Below are positions 35,184-44,682 of a stretch of 64,000 nucleotides of DNA, in pieces. The notes under the pieces are model-generated. The model was not told the origin of the DNA, did no database searches, and saw only the letters and a list, made by a program, of their open reading frames with translations. The stretch comes from Carnobacterium viridans (lineage in GTDB: Bacteria > Bacillota > Bacilli > Lactobacillales > Carnobacteriaceae), in contig NZ_FNJW01000008.1 in assembly GCF_900102725.1 (NCBI RefSeq), forward strand, positions 806,001 through 870,000. Reading direction: 5' to 3'. A program made the position numbers and the translations under genes. How positions within the stretch are numbered: the first letter of the stretch is position 1; each line of letters opens with the position of its first letter.

Positions 35184-36857
35184 TTAGTGTGCTTCAATAT
35201 AAGCATCTTTGTAAGTGTATTTAGCTCCAACTTGGTGATTGTAAATATTCTTAACATATTCTTTTTGTAAAGTTGCTGCAGCTCTTTGGAATAGAGGGGC
35301 AACACCTGCTTCTTCTAATAAGATTTTTTCTGCATCAAGCAAGTTTGTCCAACGTGCATCAACATCTGTTGCGTTCTCTCCTTTAGATAAAGCAACTAGT
35401 TCGTCAAATTCTGCATTACTATAGCTAGAACGGTTGTATGGACTTTCTGATGTCATTAAATCAATAAAGTTTACTGGATCAGCAAAGTCAGCTCCCCAAC
35501 CACCTAAAGCAAAATCGTAATCTTGTTTTGTTTGCAATTCTAAACGAGATTTAAAAGGAACGTTTTTCAAGGTCACTTCTACACCAGGCAAATTCGTTTC
35601 AATTTGATCTTTCATGTAAGCTCCAACTTTTTTATTTGTTTCATCATCGTCACCAAGTAACTCTAATGTTACAGTATCTGTACCTAGTTCAGACTTAGCT
35701 GCTTCCCAATATTCTTTAGCTGCATCAGCATCAAAGGCTAGGTAGTCTCCAGATTCTGCACGGAAGTCATCTCCAGAAGTTGGATTCGCTGCTAACTCAG
35801 AAGGAACAAGACCTCCTACTGTTTGAGAACCATTTGCTAAGATTTCGCTAACCAATAGTTCATGATCATAAGCAGTTGCAATTGCTTTACGTAAATTTTC
35901 ATTAGCTAAAGGTGTTTCTTCTCCATTTTTTTCTTGATTCAATTGAAGATAAGACGTTCTTGCTTCTGTTTCAACAGTATAATCTGCATTATCTTTGTAT
36001 TGTTTAGCAAACTCACCGGTTAAATTAACTCGATCAATTTGACCAGAATCGTATAAGTTTAGCGCTGTAGACGTTTCTTTAATAACTTCAACATTAATTT
36101 CTTCTAAAGTAACATTTTCAGCATCCCAATAATCATCATTCTTCTCGTAAGTCCAATTTAAATTTGTTCCATCCCATTTAGTGAATGTGAAGGGCCCATT
36201 AAAGACCATTGTTTCTGCTGAAGTCCCATATTTATCTCCTTGTTCTTCTACAAATGCTTGATTTTGAGGGTAGAATGTTGGAAAGGCCATTAAAGAAATA
36301 AAGTATGGTACCGGTGTTTCCATCGTAACTTTTAATTCATAATCGCCAACAGCTTCCACTCCTAAAGTTTCAGGTTCAGCCTCTCCACCAATGATAGCTG
36401 TTGCATTTTTGATTCCTTCAAATAAGTAAGAATAAGAAGCGGCTGTTTCAGGATTAACAACCCTTTGCCAAGCGTATACAAAATCCTTAGCTGTTACAGG
36501 ATCGCCATTTGACCAAGTTGTATCTTCACGTAATTTAAAGGTATACTCTAAACCATCCTCACTGACTGTTGCTTCTTCTTGAGCTAAAGCTGGAACAGGT
36601 TGGCTATCCTTATCAAGGCGGTACAATCCTTCATTGATGTTATTAAAAACGGTAAAACTAACTGTATCTGTAGCTAATGCTGTATCTCCTGTAGGCAATT
36701 CAGCAATCTCAACTAAGTTCAGTACTTGTTCTTCTGCTAAATCCCCTTCGCCTGAATTTGATGAAGATGTTTCACTATCTGCTTCATTTCCACAAGCTAC
36801 CAAAATACCTGCCGTTAATAATAAGGCTCCAGATTTCCACCATTTCTTCTTCTCCAT
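35184..36857 (-). CDS. Oligopeptide ABC transporter substrate-binding lipoprotein (OppA type)
   Basis: 557-residue extracellular lipoprotein. Lipobox ILVAC places the lipidated cysteine at residue 22. It belongs to the SBP_bac_5 group: NNINEGLYRLD, EYTFKLREDTTWSNGDPVTAKDF and YAWQRVVNPETAASYSYLFEG are family blocks. It delivers peptides to an Opp permease. No oppBCDF genes are adjacent, so it is an orphan receptor, common in lactic acid bacteria. GGGGGA precedes the ATG, with a strong promoter at 36933-36961. Confidence 0.93.
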   Translation of the reverse strand: MEKKKWWKSGALLLTAGILVACGNEADSETSSSNSGEGDLAEEQVLNLVEIAELPTGDTALATDTVSFTVFNNINEGLYRLDKDSQPVPALAQEEATVSEDGLEYTFKLREDTTWSNGDPVTAKDFVYAWQRVVNPETAASYSYLFEGIKNATAIIGGEAEPETLGVEAVGDYELKVTMETPVPYFISLMAFPTFYPQNQAFVEEQGDKYGTSAETMVFNGPFTFTKWDGTNLNWTYEKNDDYWDAENVTLEEINVEVIKETSTALNLYDSGQIDRVNLTGEFAKQYKDNADYTVETEARTSYLQLNQEKNGEETPLANENLRKAIATAYDHELLVSEILANGSQTVGGLVPSELAANPTSGDDFRAESGDYLAFDADAAKEYWEAAKSELGTDTVTLELLGDDDETNKKVGAYMKDQIETNLPGVEVTLKNVPFKSRLELQTKQDYDFALGGWGADFADPVNFIDLMTSESPYNRSSYSNAEFDELVALSKGENATDVDARWTNLLDAEKILLEEAGVAPLFQRAAATLQKEYVKNIYNHQVGAKYTYKDAYIEAH

Positions 36858-36932
36858 AACTAAATCCCCCGTTTTTAACCTTATTTTAATCTTATTTTAA
36901 TCTTTTTTTAATTAAATTAGAACTTGATAACA

Positions 36933-36961
36933 AATATACACAATCCATTTATTATTTGCAA
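36933..36961 (-). promoter_or_regulatory. Promoter of the OppA-type gene
   Basis: Minus-strand -35 TTGCAA (36956-36961), 17-base spacer, -10 TATATT (36933-36938). Confidence 0.65.
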
Positions 36962-36991
36962 GCTTTTTTTTATCTAAAAAATCAACTTTAA

Positions 36992-37021
36992 TTGACTTTT
37001 AAGCTTCGTTACCTTTATGCT
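36992..37021 (+). promoter_or_regulatory. Promoter of the DsbA-family gene
   Basis: -35 TTGACT (36992-36997), 18-base spacer, -10 TATGCT (37016-37021), 36 bases before the ATG. Confidence 0.5.
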
Positions 37022-37056
37022 TATCATTAGTAAGTATTTTTAAGGAGTGATTAAAG

Positions 37057-37683
37057 ATGAAAATTGCAATCTGGTCGGACTTCGTATGCCCTTTTTGTTA
37101 TATTGGAAAACGTCATTTAGAAGCCGCAATTAAAGACCGTACAGACATAGAAATCGAATTTCATAGTTATGAACTGGATCCAACAGCACCCGAAAAGGTT
37201 GAAGGTACGATGGAAGAGTATTTTGCTGAACATAAAGGAATGAGCGTTGATCAAGCTCAATCAATGTTTAATCAAGTTACTCAAATGGCTAATAATGTTG
37301 ATTTAGATTACCATTATGAGACTATTCAACATGGTAATACGTTAAAACCACATCGTTTATTTCAGTTTGCCAAAGAACAAGGTAAAGGAAATGAATTTAT
37401 GGAATTAGCTAAAAAAGCTTATTTTATTGAAGGCAAATGGTTAAATGATGATGATTTCTTAGTTCACATAGCCGAATCAATTGGATTAGAAGAAGCACGT
37501 GTTAGAGAAATTCTAACTTCAAATGCTTATTTAGATGCTGTACGTTTAGATCAAGCTCAAGCAGTTGAAATCGGCGTTCAAGGTGTCCCTTTCTTTGTTA
37601 TCGATGAACAATATGGTGTTAGTGGTGCTCAACCTATCGAAGTATTTGAGCAAGTATTAGCAGAAATTGATGCTAAATCATAA
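37057..37683 (+). CDS. DsbA-family (FrnE-like) thiol oxidoreductase
   Basis: 208-residue thioredoxin-fold protein with an inserted helical domain. The active site is CPFCYIG (residues 11-17) in IWSDFVCPFCYIGKRHLE, and the cis-proline loop is GVPFFVID. It has no signal peptide, so it acts in the cytoplasm, as FrnE/polyketide-oxidoreductase-like members do. GGAG precedes the ATG at 37057. Monocistronic with a terminator. Confidence 0.92.
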   Translation: MKIAIWSDFVCPFCYIGKRHLEAAIKDRTDIEIEFHSYELDPTAPEKVEGTMEEYFAEHKGMSVDQAQSMFNQVTQMANNVDLDYHYETIQHGNTLKPHRLFQFAKEQGKGNEFMELAKKAYFIEGKWLNDDDFLVHIAESIGLEEARVREILTSNAYLDAVRLDQAQAVEIGVQGVPFFVIDEQYGVSGAQPIEVFEQVLAEIDAKS

Positions 37684-37694
37684 ATAGACCAACA

Positions 37695-37729
37695 AAAAGA
37701 GCTGAGAATAAATTCTCAGCTCTTTTTTG
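37695..37729 (+). terminator. Terminator after the DsbA-family gene
   Basis: AAAAAGAGCTGAGAAT pairs with ATTCTCAGCTCTTTTTT almost without a loop; T-run on both strands. Confidence 0.85.
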
Positions 37730-37825
37730 TTGATTCCATCTACTATAATTCTCTACCCTAAGGCAAATTAGTTTTCTTTATCAGCTAGAAAGCTAAAATA
37801 GAATTAACAAGATAGGAGGAACATC

Positions 37826-38560
37826 ATGTATATTTTGCTCAATTTTTTTTGTGCAGTAGGCTTTGCTTTAATTCATTTTTTCTCTAAATCTGTTCGCTTT
37901 GCGAATGTAGTGCCCAGAACCAAATTTTTATCTTTTTCAGCTGGAGTTTCTGTTGCCTATGTCTTTGTCCATTTATTGCCAGAATTAAACCACTACCAGG
38001 AAGTATTAATCAATGAACTAAAAAATAGTCCGTGGAGGTACTTAGAACACCATATTTATGTCATTGCTTTAGCTGGACTAGTCTTGTTCTATTCTTTAGA
38101 ACGATTAGTCAAGCTTTCTAAAAATAATCCTCACTTTAAACAATCTGAAAATGCTAGTTCAGGTATATTTTGGCTTCATATTGGTTCCTTTTTTATTTAC
38201 AATGCCATTATTGGGTATTTGCTTGTACAAGAAGAGTTCAACAATGTTCTTGGAATGTTATTTTATTTTATCGCATTAGGTGTTCATTTTATAACCAATG
38301 ATTGGAGTTTACGTAAAGAGCATCAACACACTTATGATCAATATGGTAGAGTACTTTTAACTGTAGCTATTCTTTTGGGATGGCTACTCGGAGCATTAAC
38401 AGAACTAAATGAACTACTACTCTCTATTTTACAAGCCTTTATAGCCGGTGGTGTTATCCTCAATGTCATGAAAGAAGAACTTCCTCAAGAACAAGAAAGC
38501 AGCATAAGCAGTTTTTTAATTGGCTCGTTTGGATACTCTCTTCTGCTAATCTTCCTCTAA
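37826..38560 (+). CDS. Seven- to eight-helix membrane protein, weakly ZIP-transporter-like
   Basis: 244 residues with about eight hydrophobic segments. FSAGVSVAYVFVHLLPEL resembles the ZIP helix with a metal-site His, and ALGVHFITNDWSLRKEH and LLSILQAFIAGGVILNVMKEELP echo ZIP helices 5 and 7, but the usual HxxPEG-type motif is not intact. I would call it a ZIP-like membrane protein of unknown substrate. GGAGG six bases before the ATG. A truncated repeat (copy E) and a terminator follow. Confidence 0.6.
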   Translation: MYILLNFFCAVGFALIHFFSKSVRFANVVPRTKFLSFSAGVSVAYVFVHLLPELNHYQEVLINELKNSPWRYLEHHIYVIALAGLVLFYSLERLVKLSKNNPHFKQSENASSGIFWLHIGSFFIYNAIIGYLLVQEEFNNVLGMLFYFIALGVHFITNDWSLRKEHQHTYDQYGRVLLTVAILLGWLLGALTELNELLLSILQAFIAGGVILNVMKEELPQEQESSISSFLIGSFGYSLLLIFL

Positions 38561-38581
38561 AGTTCATTTTGAGCACACAGA

Positions 38582-38643
38582 AAAACCCGTCTATTCCAGA
38601 AGAAATTTTATTTTCTTCTATTCAATACCATTTGACGAAGAGT
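38582..38643 (+). repeat. Dispersed element, right-half remnant (copy E, 62 bp)
   Basis: Only the 3' part of the 260-bp element is present: AAACCCGTCTATTCCAGAAG, the arm AGAAGAAA...TTTCTTCT and the outer end CTATTCAATACCATTTGACG. It begins about 20 bases after the stop at 38560 and ends just before a terminator. Confidence 0.8.
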
Positions 38644-38644
38644 A

Positions 38645-38687
38645 AAAACCCCTTGGAATCAGAAATTTGATTCCAAGGGGTTTTTTA
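38645..38687. terminator. Convergent terminator after the ZIP-like and purine permease genes
   Basis: AAAAACCCCTTGGAATCA pairs with the complementary arm at about 38668-38686 around GAAATT; Ts on both strands. Confidence 0.85.
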
Positions 38688-38708
38688 ACCTGGTTTAGTA
38701 CTGTTAAA

Positions 38709-39986
38709 TTAGATAATTGCAATAGCAACCATCGTAAGCAGGAATAAGAAAGATACGACTTTCATCGCTTTTTTTACTACGAAAAATTCACCATTTGCTA
38801 ACTTAAATATAGGATAAGCTACAAAACCAAAAGCTAATCCATCAACAATACTTGATGTTAAAGGAATCATCACTACAATTAAAAAGGCAGGGAACCATTC
38901 ACTAAAATCATCAAATGGAATATGTTTTAAATTTTCCATCATAATTGCTCCAGTGATTACGATAACAGGTGATAGTGCGGCATTCGGAATATAAGACAAC
39001 AATGGTGTGAAAACTAGTGAAAGTAAAAATAGTCCTCCAGCAAACACAGCTGTTAATCCGGTCTTCCCACCCGCTTTAATACCTGACGCACTTTCAGCTG
39101 CTGGTATAGTCGGGCTCGTTCCAAGTAAACTTGATACAAGCGTCATGATTCCACTGACTTTAAAAGCACTTGTAAAACGAGTCTTATCTTCTAACATACC
39201 TTCAAATAAACCTATAGATTCAAAAATTAAAATCATTGTCAAAGAAAATACAGCTAAAATAAACGGCACACTAAGGACTGTTGAAAAATCAAATGCTCCT
39301 ACAAGTGCCGGATAGTCTGAAAGATTACTCAATGAAAACGAAGAAGCTCCTACTTCATGAACACCAGTTACCAAAGAAATAATTGTGATAACAGCAATTC
39401 CAATAAAAAAGCTACCCGGTACGTTTCTTAAGTAGAGCACACCGGATAATAAAATCCCAATAACAGTGAATAAGACAAGTGGCTGAGACAAATCTCCTAA
39501 TGTAATAAATGAGTTGGCTCCTCCATCAGCAAGAATACCACCATTTTCTAATCCAATGACGACCAAGAAAAGTCCAATCCCAGCTGTGATGCCATGTTTT
39601 AATGAATCAGGAATCGCTTCCACTAATAACTTGCTGATAGAAGTATAAGCAATACAAGTAAATATTATTCCAGAAACAAAAACTACAGCTAAGGCTTGCT
39701 GCCAAGATAGCTCCAATGAACCTACGATTGTATACGTAAAGAAAGCATTGACTCCCATACCAGGAGTGAGCACCAGTGGAGCATTTCCCCATAAACCCAT
39801 TAAAATGCTTCCAACAGCAGAAACTAAAATCGTACCGAACACACTTAACTCAGGTGGAATCCCTGCTTCAGCTAATATTAATGGATTGACTATAATAATA
39901 TACGATAGCGCGAAAAATGATGTAATACCCGCTATCATTTCTTGCTTAATACTTGTTTGGTTTTCTTTCAATTTAAAAAAGTTCAC
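38709..39986 (-). CDS. AzgA/PbuG-type purine permease (NCS2-like)
   Basis: Proton-coupled uptake of hypoxanthine, guanine or adenine. 425 residues and about 13 helices; GMGVNAFFTYTIV and GTSPTIPAAESASGI are signature blocks of the AzgA group. The frame is open to 40106, but the extra 40 codons have no family character, and GGAG upstream of the GTG at 39986 marks the start. An unusually long 5' UTR (39987-40103) follows the promoter at 40110-40138. Confidence 0.9.
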   Translation of the reverse strand: MNFFKLKENQTSIKQEMIAGITSFFALSYIIIVNPLILAEAGIPPELSVFGTILVSAVGSILMGLWGNAPLVLTPGMGVNAFFTYTIVGSLELSWQQALAVVFVSGIIFTCIAYTSISKLLVEAIPDSLKHGITAGIGLFLVVIGLENGGILADGGANSFITLGDLSQPLVLFTVIGILLSGVLYLRNVPGSFFIGIAVITIISLVTGVHEVGASSFSLSNLSDYPALVGAFDFSTVLSVPFILAVFSLTMILIFESIGLFEGMLEDKTRFTSAFKVSGIMTLVSSLLGTSPTIPAAESASGIKAGGKTGLTAVFAGGLFLLSLVFTPLLSYIPNAALSPVIVITGAIMMENLKHIPFDDFSEWFPAFLIVVMIPLTSSIVDGLAFGFVAYPIFKLANGEFFVVKKAMKVVSFLFLLTMVAIAII

Positions 39987-40103
39987 TATTTTTTCTCCTT
40001 TTCGATGTGTTTTCTCAAACACAAGTAATCTGGAGACATGGGCTGCAGTCTTTTTAAAGCTTGCACAGCAAAAAAGAAAGTTTTCTTTCCTTACACGCCC
40101 CAA
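39987..40103 (-). promoter_or_regulatory. 117-base 5' UTR of the purine permease gene
   Basis: The leader contains a 7-bp hairpin TGTGTTT-TCTC-AAACACA (40006-40023) close to the ribosome site and further short pairings upstream (GGAAAG...CTTTC). It does not show the conserved pattern of a purine aptamer. Whether it is regulatory is open. Confidence 0.3.
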
Positions 40104-40109
40104 CATTTC

Positions 40110-40138
40110 ATTTTACCATCAATGGTACAAAAAGTCAT
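40110..40138 (-). promoter_or_regulatory. Promoter of the purine permease gene
   Basis: Minus-strand -35 ATGACT (40133-40138), 17-base spacer, -10 TAAAAT (40110-40115). Confidence 0.5.
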
Positions 40139-40156
40139 GTACTTTTTCAATATGAT

Positions 40157-40212
40157 AGAAAGACAAAAAGAAGCACTCAACAGAGAAATGACATTCTCTG
40201 TTGAGTGCTCCT
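40157..40212 (-). terminator. Terminator of the glycogen operon
   Basis: GCACTCAACAGAGAA pairs with TTCTCTGTTGAGTGC around a short loop and is followed on the minus strand by TTCTTTTT, 16 bases past the last glycogen-operon stop. Confidence 0.85.
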
Positions 40213-40227
40213 TCATTTATTCGTTGT

Positions 40228-42087
40228 TTAAATTATAGTGGTCTTTATCGATCGACTCTTTTCTTTTACCAATAGAATTGCTTTGTTAGGTTGTAGTTGA
40301 ATATGATTTAGGTGATTTTCATCTAAAAAAGATGAAAATTTAAAGTCATACTGTTCTGGAATATCAGCTATTTCTAACCGTTTTTCTTTATTAGCTGTGT
40401 TTAAAATCATAATGACAAACTCTTCCTGATTGCTAAACCTAACGATTCCCATCAATTCATCTTGTGAAAAAGAATAAAAATCGCCTTCTTTCAAACTCGT
40501 TTCTTTGCTGCGGATAATGGCTAATTTTTTTACAAAAGTTTGAATCTCTTTGTTCTCTTTTCCCCACGGATACATCCGTCGATTATCAGGATCTGCTTTT
40601 CCTGCTACACCTGCTTCATCCCCATAATAAAGACAAGGAACTCCTGGAACGATAAACAATAATGCCATTGCTTGTTTTAACTTTGTTACATCTTGGTTTA
40701 AGACCGTGTAGATTCGTTCGGTATCATGCGTGCCAATATTATTAAAATTGCTTTTAAAAGCTTCTGCAGGATAATTTTCTTTTAAGTTCATCCACTTCTC
40801 AGCAGCTTCTTGCGGAGTTATTGACCTTTGAAGAAGACCAATAATAATTTCCCGAAAAGGGTAATTCATCGCTCCATGCAGTTGACCTCCTTCAATGTAA
40901 TGACGGCGTTTATTATAAGCAATTTTATTTGAGGCATCTTCCCACACCTCTCCAATCAATACTGAATCTTCAACTGTTTCTTCTAACGCCAATCTCATTC
41001 CTTTTAATACATCATCAGATAGTTCATCTGCTACATCTAAACGCCAACCGCCTAATCCTAATTTTGACCATTTGCGGATGACACTATTTTGATCTTTATA
41101 CAAAAATGACTGAACCCTTGGATTTTGGGTATTCAACTTAGGTAAATCTTTTACCCCCCACCATGATTCGTAGCGATCCGGAAATTTTTCAAACGTGTAC
41201 CACTCAAAATAACGACTTTCCTTAGATTGATAAGCCCCCATCCCCGGATACGTTCCATACCGATTGAAGTAACGGCTGTCTGCACCCGAATGATTAAATA
41301 CGCCATCTAAGATAATCCGCATCTCGAACTCTTTTGCTTCTTGAATCAGTTCCTTAAACGTGTTTTCATCACCAAACATTGGATCGATTTTCAAATAGTC
41401 GCCTGTATCGTATTTGTGATTGCTTCGAGCCTCAAACAACGGACTAAGATATAAAATAGTGATTCCCATTTCTTTTAAATAAGGTAATTTTTGGATGATA
41501 CCTGTTAAATTGCCACCATAAAATTCCCAACGAACAATTTCCCCATTTTTATCTTTAATGTACATAGGCAGATCTTCCTGATTAGCATAGAGAAAGGAAT
41601 TTTGTTTAGGATTCAATACCTTTCCATTTTCATTGCCATTGTAAAAACGATCTACAAAAATATGATAAGCTATTCCCTCACGATACCATTTAGGTGAAGG
41701 GTCTGTATATAAATAACTCGTTAGTTGATAAGGCTTCACCTCATGTTCTTGTTTATAAACTTGGCCTTCTCCACCCTTGAATCGTTGATTGTTCCCATAA
41801 TAAACGACTTCATCTTTTTGATCTTTTTGAACAAGTACTTTAAAAAAATAATAATACAATCCTTGTCCTTCCGTTAATTGAATCGTAACTTGGTATTGGA
41901 ACTGTCCGATAGAATGCATCTTGACTTCAAATGTATCTCCAAAATCCTTTTGTACAATCAGGTAGACTGGTTCGATTACCGGCCACTTGCATGTAATCGT
42001 AAAAGTTACTTTTTGATTGATTGGTACAGCTCCAAATGGTTTTTTGTATTCTGATAACCACGAATTGTAATAAATCTTTTCAGTCAT
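40228..42087 (-). CDS. GH13 neopullulanase/maltogenic amylase-type enzyme
   Basis: 619-residue alpha-amylase-superfamily enzyme with an N-terminal starch-binding-like domain (about 1-125) characteristic of the neopullulanase/cyclomaltodextrinase group. GH13 regions: ILDGVFNHSG, GGWRLDVADE with the catalytic Asp, LIGEVWEDA with the acid Glu, and NIGTHDTER. No signal peptide, so it debranches or trims intracellular glycogen. Last gene of the glg operon, 43 bases after glgP. GAGG before ATG 42087. Confidence 0.9.
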   Translation of the reverse strand: MTEKIYYNSWLSEYKKPFGAVPINQKVTFTITCKWPVIEPVYLIVQKDFGDTFEVKMHSIGQFQYQVTIQLTEGQGLYYYFFKVLVQKDQKDEVVYYGNNQRFKGGEGQVYKQEHEVKPYQLTSYLYTDPSPKWYREGIAYHIFVDRFYNGNENGKVLNPKQNSFLYANQEDLPMYIKDKNGEIVRWEFYGGNLTGIIQKLPYLKEMGITILYLSPLFEARSNHKYDTGDYLKIDPMFGDENTFKELIQEAKEFEMRIILDGVFNHSGADSRYFNRYGTYPGMGAYQSKESRYFEWYTFEKFPDRYESWWGVKDLPKLNTQNPRVQSFLYKDQNSVIRKWSKLGLGGWRLDVADELSDDVLKGMRLALEETVEDSVLIGEVWEDASNKIAYNKRRHYIEGGQLHGAMNYPFREIIIGLLQRSITPQEAAEKWMNLKENYPAEAFKSNFNNIGTHDTERIYTVLNQDVTKLKQAMALLFIVPGVPCLYYGDEAGVAGKADPDNRRMYPWGKENKEIQTFVKKLAIIRSKETSLKEGDFYSFSQDELMGIVRFSNQEEFVIMILNTANKEKRLEIADIPEQYDFKFSSFLDENHLNHIQLQPNKAILLVKEKSRSIKTTII

Positions 42088-42130
42088 TTTAATTCCTCAG
42101 TTCTATTGTAGTTGCTGTCTGCTTGCTTTT

Positions 42131-44563
42131 TTATATTGGCTGGTTGCCTTTTAAGAAAGAAGCATGTTTTTCAGCTTTCCCTTTAACATTCCATATTTCA
42201 TCAGCGTAGCGCATGATTGTGAAATCGGCAGAAAAGGGACCTGAACTTGCAATATTGATTAATGCCTTTTGGTTCCACGCCAGTTTATTTTGGTATAAGG
42301 TATCCGCTCTTTCTTGAGCTGCAACAAAACTTGCAAAATCTTGCAAAACATAATACTCATCATTAAATAGTGTTAATGAATCATAAATTACTCGGCCTTC
42401 TTCTTCGATGCCTGGAATAGTTCCATTTATTAAACAATTCAGAACTCGTTTCAGACGCGGATTAGCTTCCATAACAGCTATCGAAGAATAATTACCCTCT
42501 CGATTTATCTGATTAACTTCATCATTCGTCAAACCAAACAGAAAAATATTGTCTTCCCCTACTAGATCTTTTATTTCAATATTAGCACCATCCAATGTTG
42601 CCATGGTCAAAGCACCATTTAACATCAACTTCATGTTACTTGTTCCTGAAGCTTCTTTTCCTGCTAATGATATTTGTTCACTGATATCTGCAGCTGGAAT
42701 AATCAACTCAGCTAATGAAACGCCATAGTTCTCTACAAATACCACTTTCATTTTATTACCTATATCTGGATCGTTATTTACTAAATGAGCTAATGCATTA
42801 ATAAACTTAATGATTTGTTTTGCATAAATGTAACTAGGAGCTGCTTTTGCCCCAAAAATAAAGACTCTTGGCTGTAATTCAAGAGTGGAATCTTCTTTGA
42901 TTTTCAAATAACGGTCTAAAATATGCAATGCATTCAATAATTGGCGCTTATATGCATGTAATCTTTTTATTTGCACATCAAATAATGCTGTAGGGTCAAT
43001 TTCGATACCATATTTTTCTTTTACATAAACCGCAAACCGTTTTTTATTTTCAAGTTTGATATCAGATAATTGGTTTAGTGTTTCTGAATCTTTTGAATAG
43101 GCCTTAAACTGTCTTAATTCAGCTGGATTTACTTTCCACTCTTGATCAATCTTGTCATCAATCAGCTGCGTTAACTTTTCGTTAGCTAAATGAAGCCATC
43201 GTCTTTGTGTAATTCCATTCGTTTTATTATTAAATTTTGATGGATACATTTTATAAAAATCGTGCAGCGTTTCTTCTTTTAAAATATCTGTATGTAATTG
43301 GGCAACCCCATTTACACTGTGACTTCCAATGATTGCTAAGTGGGCCATTTTAACATAGCCTTCTGAAATAATGGTAGTCCGATACGTCAGTTCTTCTCCG
43401 TATAAGGAGATTTTTCTATCTAGATGGCGTTGATTGATTGCTTCAATGATTTGATAAATACGAGGTAGCAACTCTCGAACCATGTCGACCGGCCATTTTT
43501 CCATAGCTTCTTGCATAATGGTGTGGTTGGTATAACTAATAGACTTTTTCGTAATATCCCATGCATTTTCCCAACTATGTCCTTCTTCGTCTAATAAAAT
43601 GCGCATCAATTCTGGAACACATAAAGCTGGATGTGTATCGTTTACGTGAATAGCGATTTTATTTGGAAAATCACTCCATGGCTGACCTTGTTTTTTGAAA
43701 AAACGTACAATACTTTGAATACCAGCAGATGTAAAGAAGTACTCTTGTCTCAATCGAAGAAGTTGTCCTTCGTAATTTGAATCATCTGGATAAAGTACCT
43801 CTGTAATCTGGTTAACTACTTCTCGTTCCGCAATCGTCTTGTAACGTATCTCTTCTTCAGGAGGAATTTCAGCCGACCATAAGCGAAGATTGTTTACAAC
43901 ATTATTCTCATACCCTACCATTCCTGTATCATAAGGCACAGCTAAAATATTTTGGGTATTTGAATAGATAGGACGCAATTTATTTTCGCCATCTTCTTTC
44001 AAATATACCTCGCCGCCATAACGAACCATGACAGCTTTATTTTCTTTTCTGACTTCCCAAACATTTCCGTTACGTAGCCAGTTCTCTGGCAATTCAACTT
44101 GATACCCATCTACAAATTTTTGCTGAAACAAACCGTAGCGGTAACGAATACCTGTGCCGTTACCCGGAATACCCAAAGAAGCAATTGAATCCATAAAGCA
44201 AGAAGCTAATCGTCCTAACCCACCATTACCTAAAGCTGGATCTACTTCTGATTTTACAATCGCTTCGAAATCTAATCCCATTTCAGCAATTCCTTCTCGC
44301 ACAGTAGTTAAAATACCTAAATTCAATAAATTGCTTTTCAACATACGCCCAGGTAAAAATTCCATTGAAAAGTAGTAGACTTGTTTTACTTGTTCTTCTA
44401 AATACAGTTGATTGGTTTTGTTCCAATTATCAGAAGAATAGCTTTTTATAAAATTGCCTAAAGCCGTATATTGCTGTATGGAAGAAGTATCTTCTAAGTT
44501 TGAGGCATAAAGCCCTTCAATTATTTTCTCAAATTCTTCTTTAAATTTAGTAGTTGTCAGCAT
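42131..44563 (-). CDS. glgP: Glycogen/starch phosphorylase
   Basis: PLP-dependent phosphorolysis of alpha-1,4 glucans to glucose-1-phosphate. 810 residues, normal length. PLP lysine lies in EASGTSNMKLMLNGA; the N-terminal EPDAALGNGGLGRL-like block reads VDPALGNGGLGRLASC. GAGGAG precedes the ATG at 44563. It is separated from glgA by 119 bases containing an inverted repeat (44629-44677) that may modulate expression within the operon. Confidence 0.96.
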   Translation of the reverse strand: MLTTTKFKEEFEKIIEGLYASNLEDTSSIQQYTALGNFIKSYSSDNWNKTNQLYLEEQVKQVYYFSMEFLPGRMLKSNLLNLGILTTVREGIAEMGLDFEAIVKSEVDPALGNGGLGRLASCFMDSIASLGIPGNGTGIRYRYGLFQQKFVDGYQVELPENWLRNGNVWEVRKENKAVMVRYGGEVYLKEDGENKLRPIYSNTQNILAVPYDTGMVGYENNVVNNLRLWSAEIPPEEEIRYKTIAEREVVNQITEVLYPDDSNYEGQLLRLRQEYFFTSAGIQSIVRFFKKQGQPWSDFPNKIAIHVNDTHPALCVPELMRILLDEEGHSWENAWDITKKSISYTNHTIMQEAMEKWPVDMVRELLPRIYQIIEAINQRHLDRKISLYGEELTYRTTIISEGYVKMAHLAIIGSHSVNGVAQLHTDILKEETLHDFYKMYPSKFNNKTNGITQRRWLHLANEKLTQLIDDKIDQEWKVNPAELRQFKAYSKDSETLNQLSDIKLENKKRFAVYVKEKYGIEIDPTALFDVQIKRLHAYKRQLLNALHILDRYLKIKEDSTLELQPRVFIFGAKAAPSYIYAKQIIKFINALAHLVNNDPDIGNKMKVVFVENYGVSLAELIIPAADISEQISLAGKEASGTSNMKLMLNGALTMATLDGANIEIKDLVGEDNIFLFGLTNDEVNQINREGNYSSIAVMEANPRLKRVLNCLINGTIPGIEEEGRVIYDSLTLFNDEYYVLQDFASFVAAQERADTLYQNKLAWNQKALINIASSGPFSADFTIMRYADEIWNVKGKAEKHASFLKGNQPI

Positions 44564-44628
44564 TATTTTTTTCTCCTCGTATTCTTTTTTGATAAAACTA
44601 ATTAATTTCCACTAAATAAAGAAACTTC

Positions 44629-44677
44629 AACAGTCAAAATAAGAATAGTTACCTATTTTTATGTGCCTGTTGAAGCT
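44629..44677 (-). promoter_or_regulatory. Inverted repeat between glgA and glgP
   Basis: CTTCAACAG and CTGTTGAAG are separated by about 31 bases, followed on the minus strand by TTTCTTT. Possibly a leaky intercistronic terminator or processing/stability hairpin. Confidence 0.45.
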
Positions 44678-44682
44678 CTTCA

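Noticed and set aside
39987-40106. N-terminal extension of the purine permease
   Set aside because: No family similarity; the GGAG site fits the GTG at 39986 and the segment is better explained as 5' UTR.
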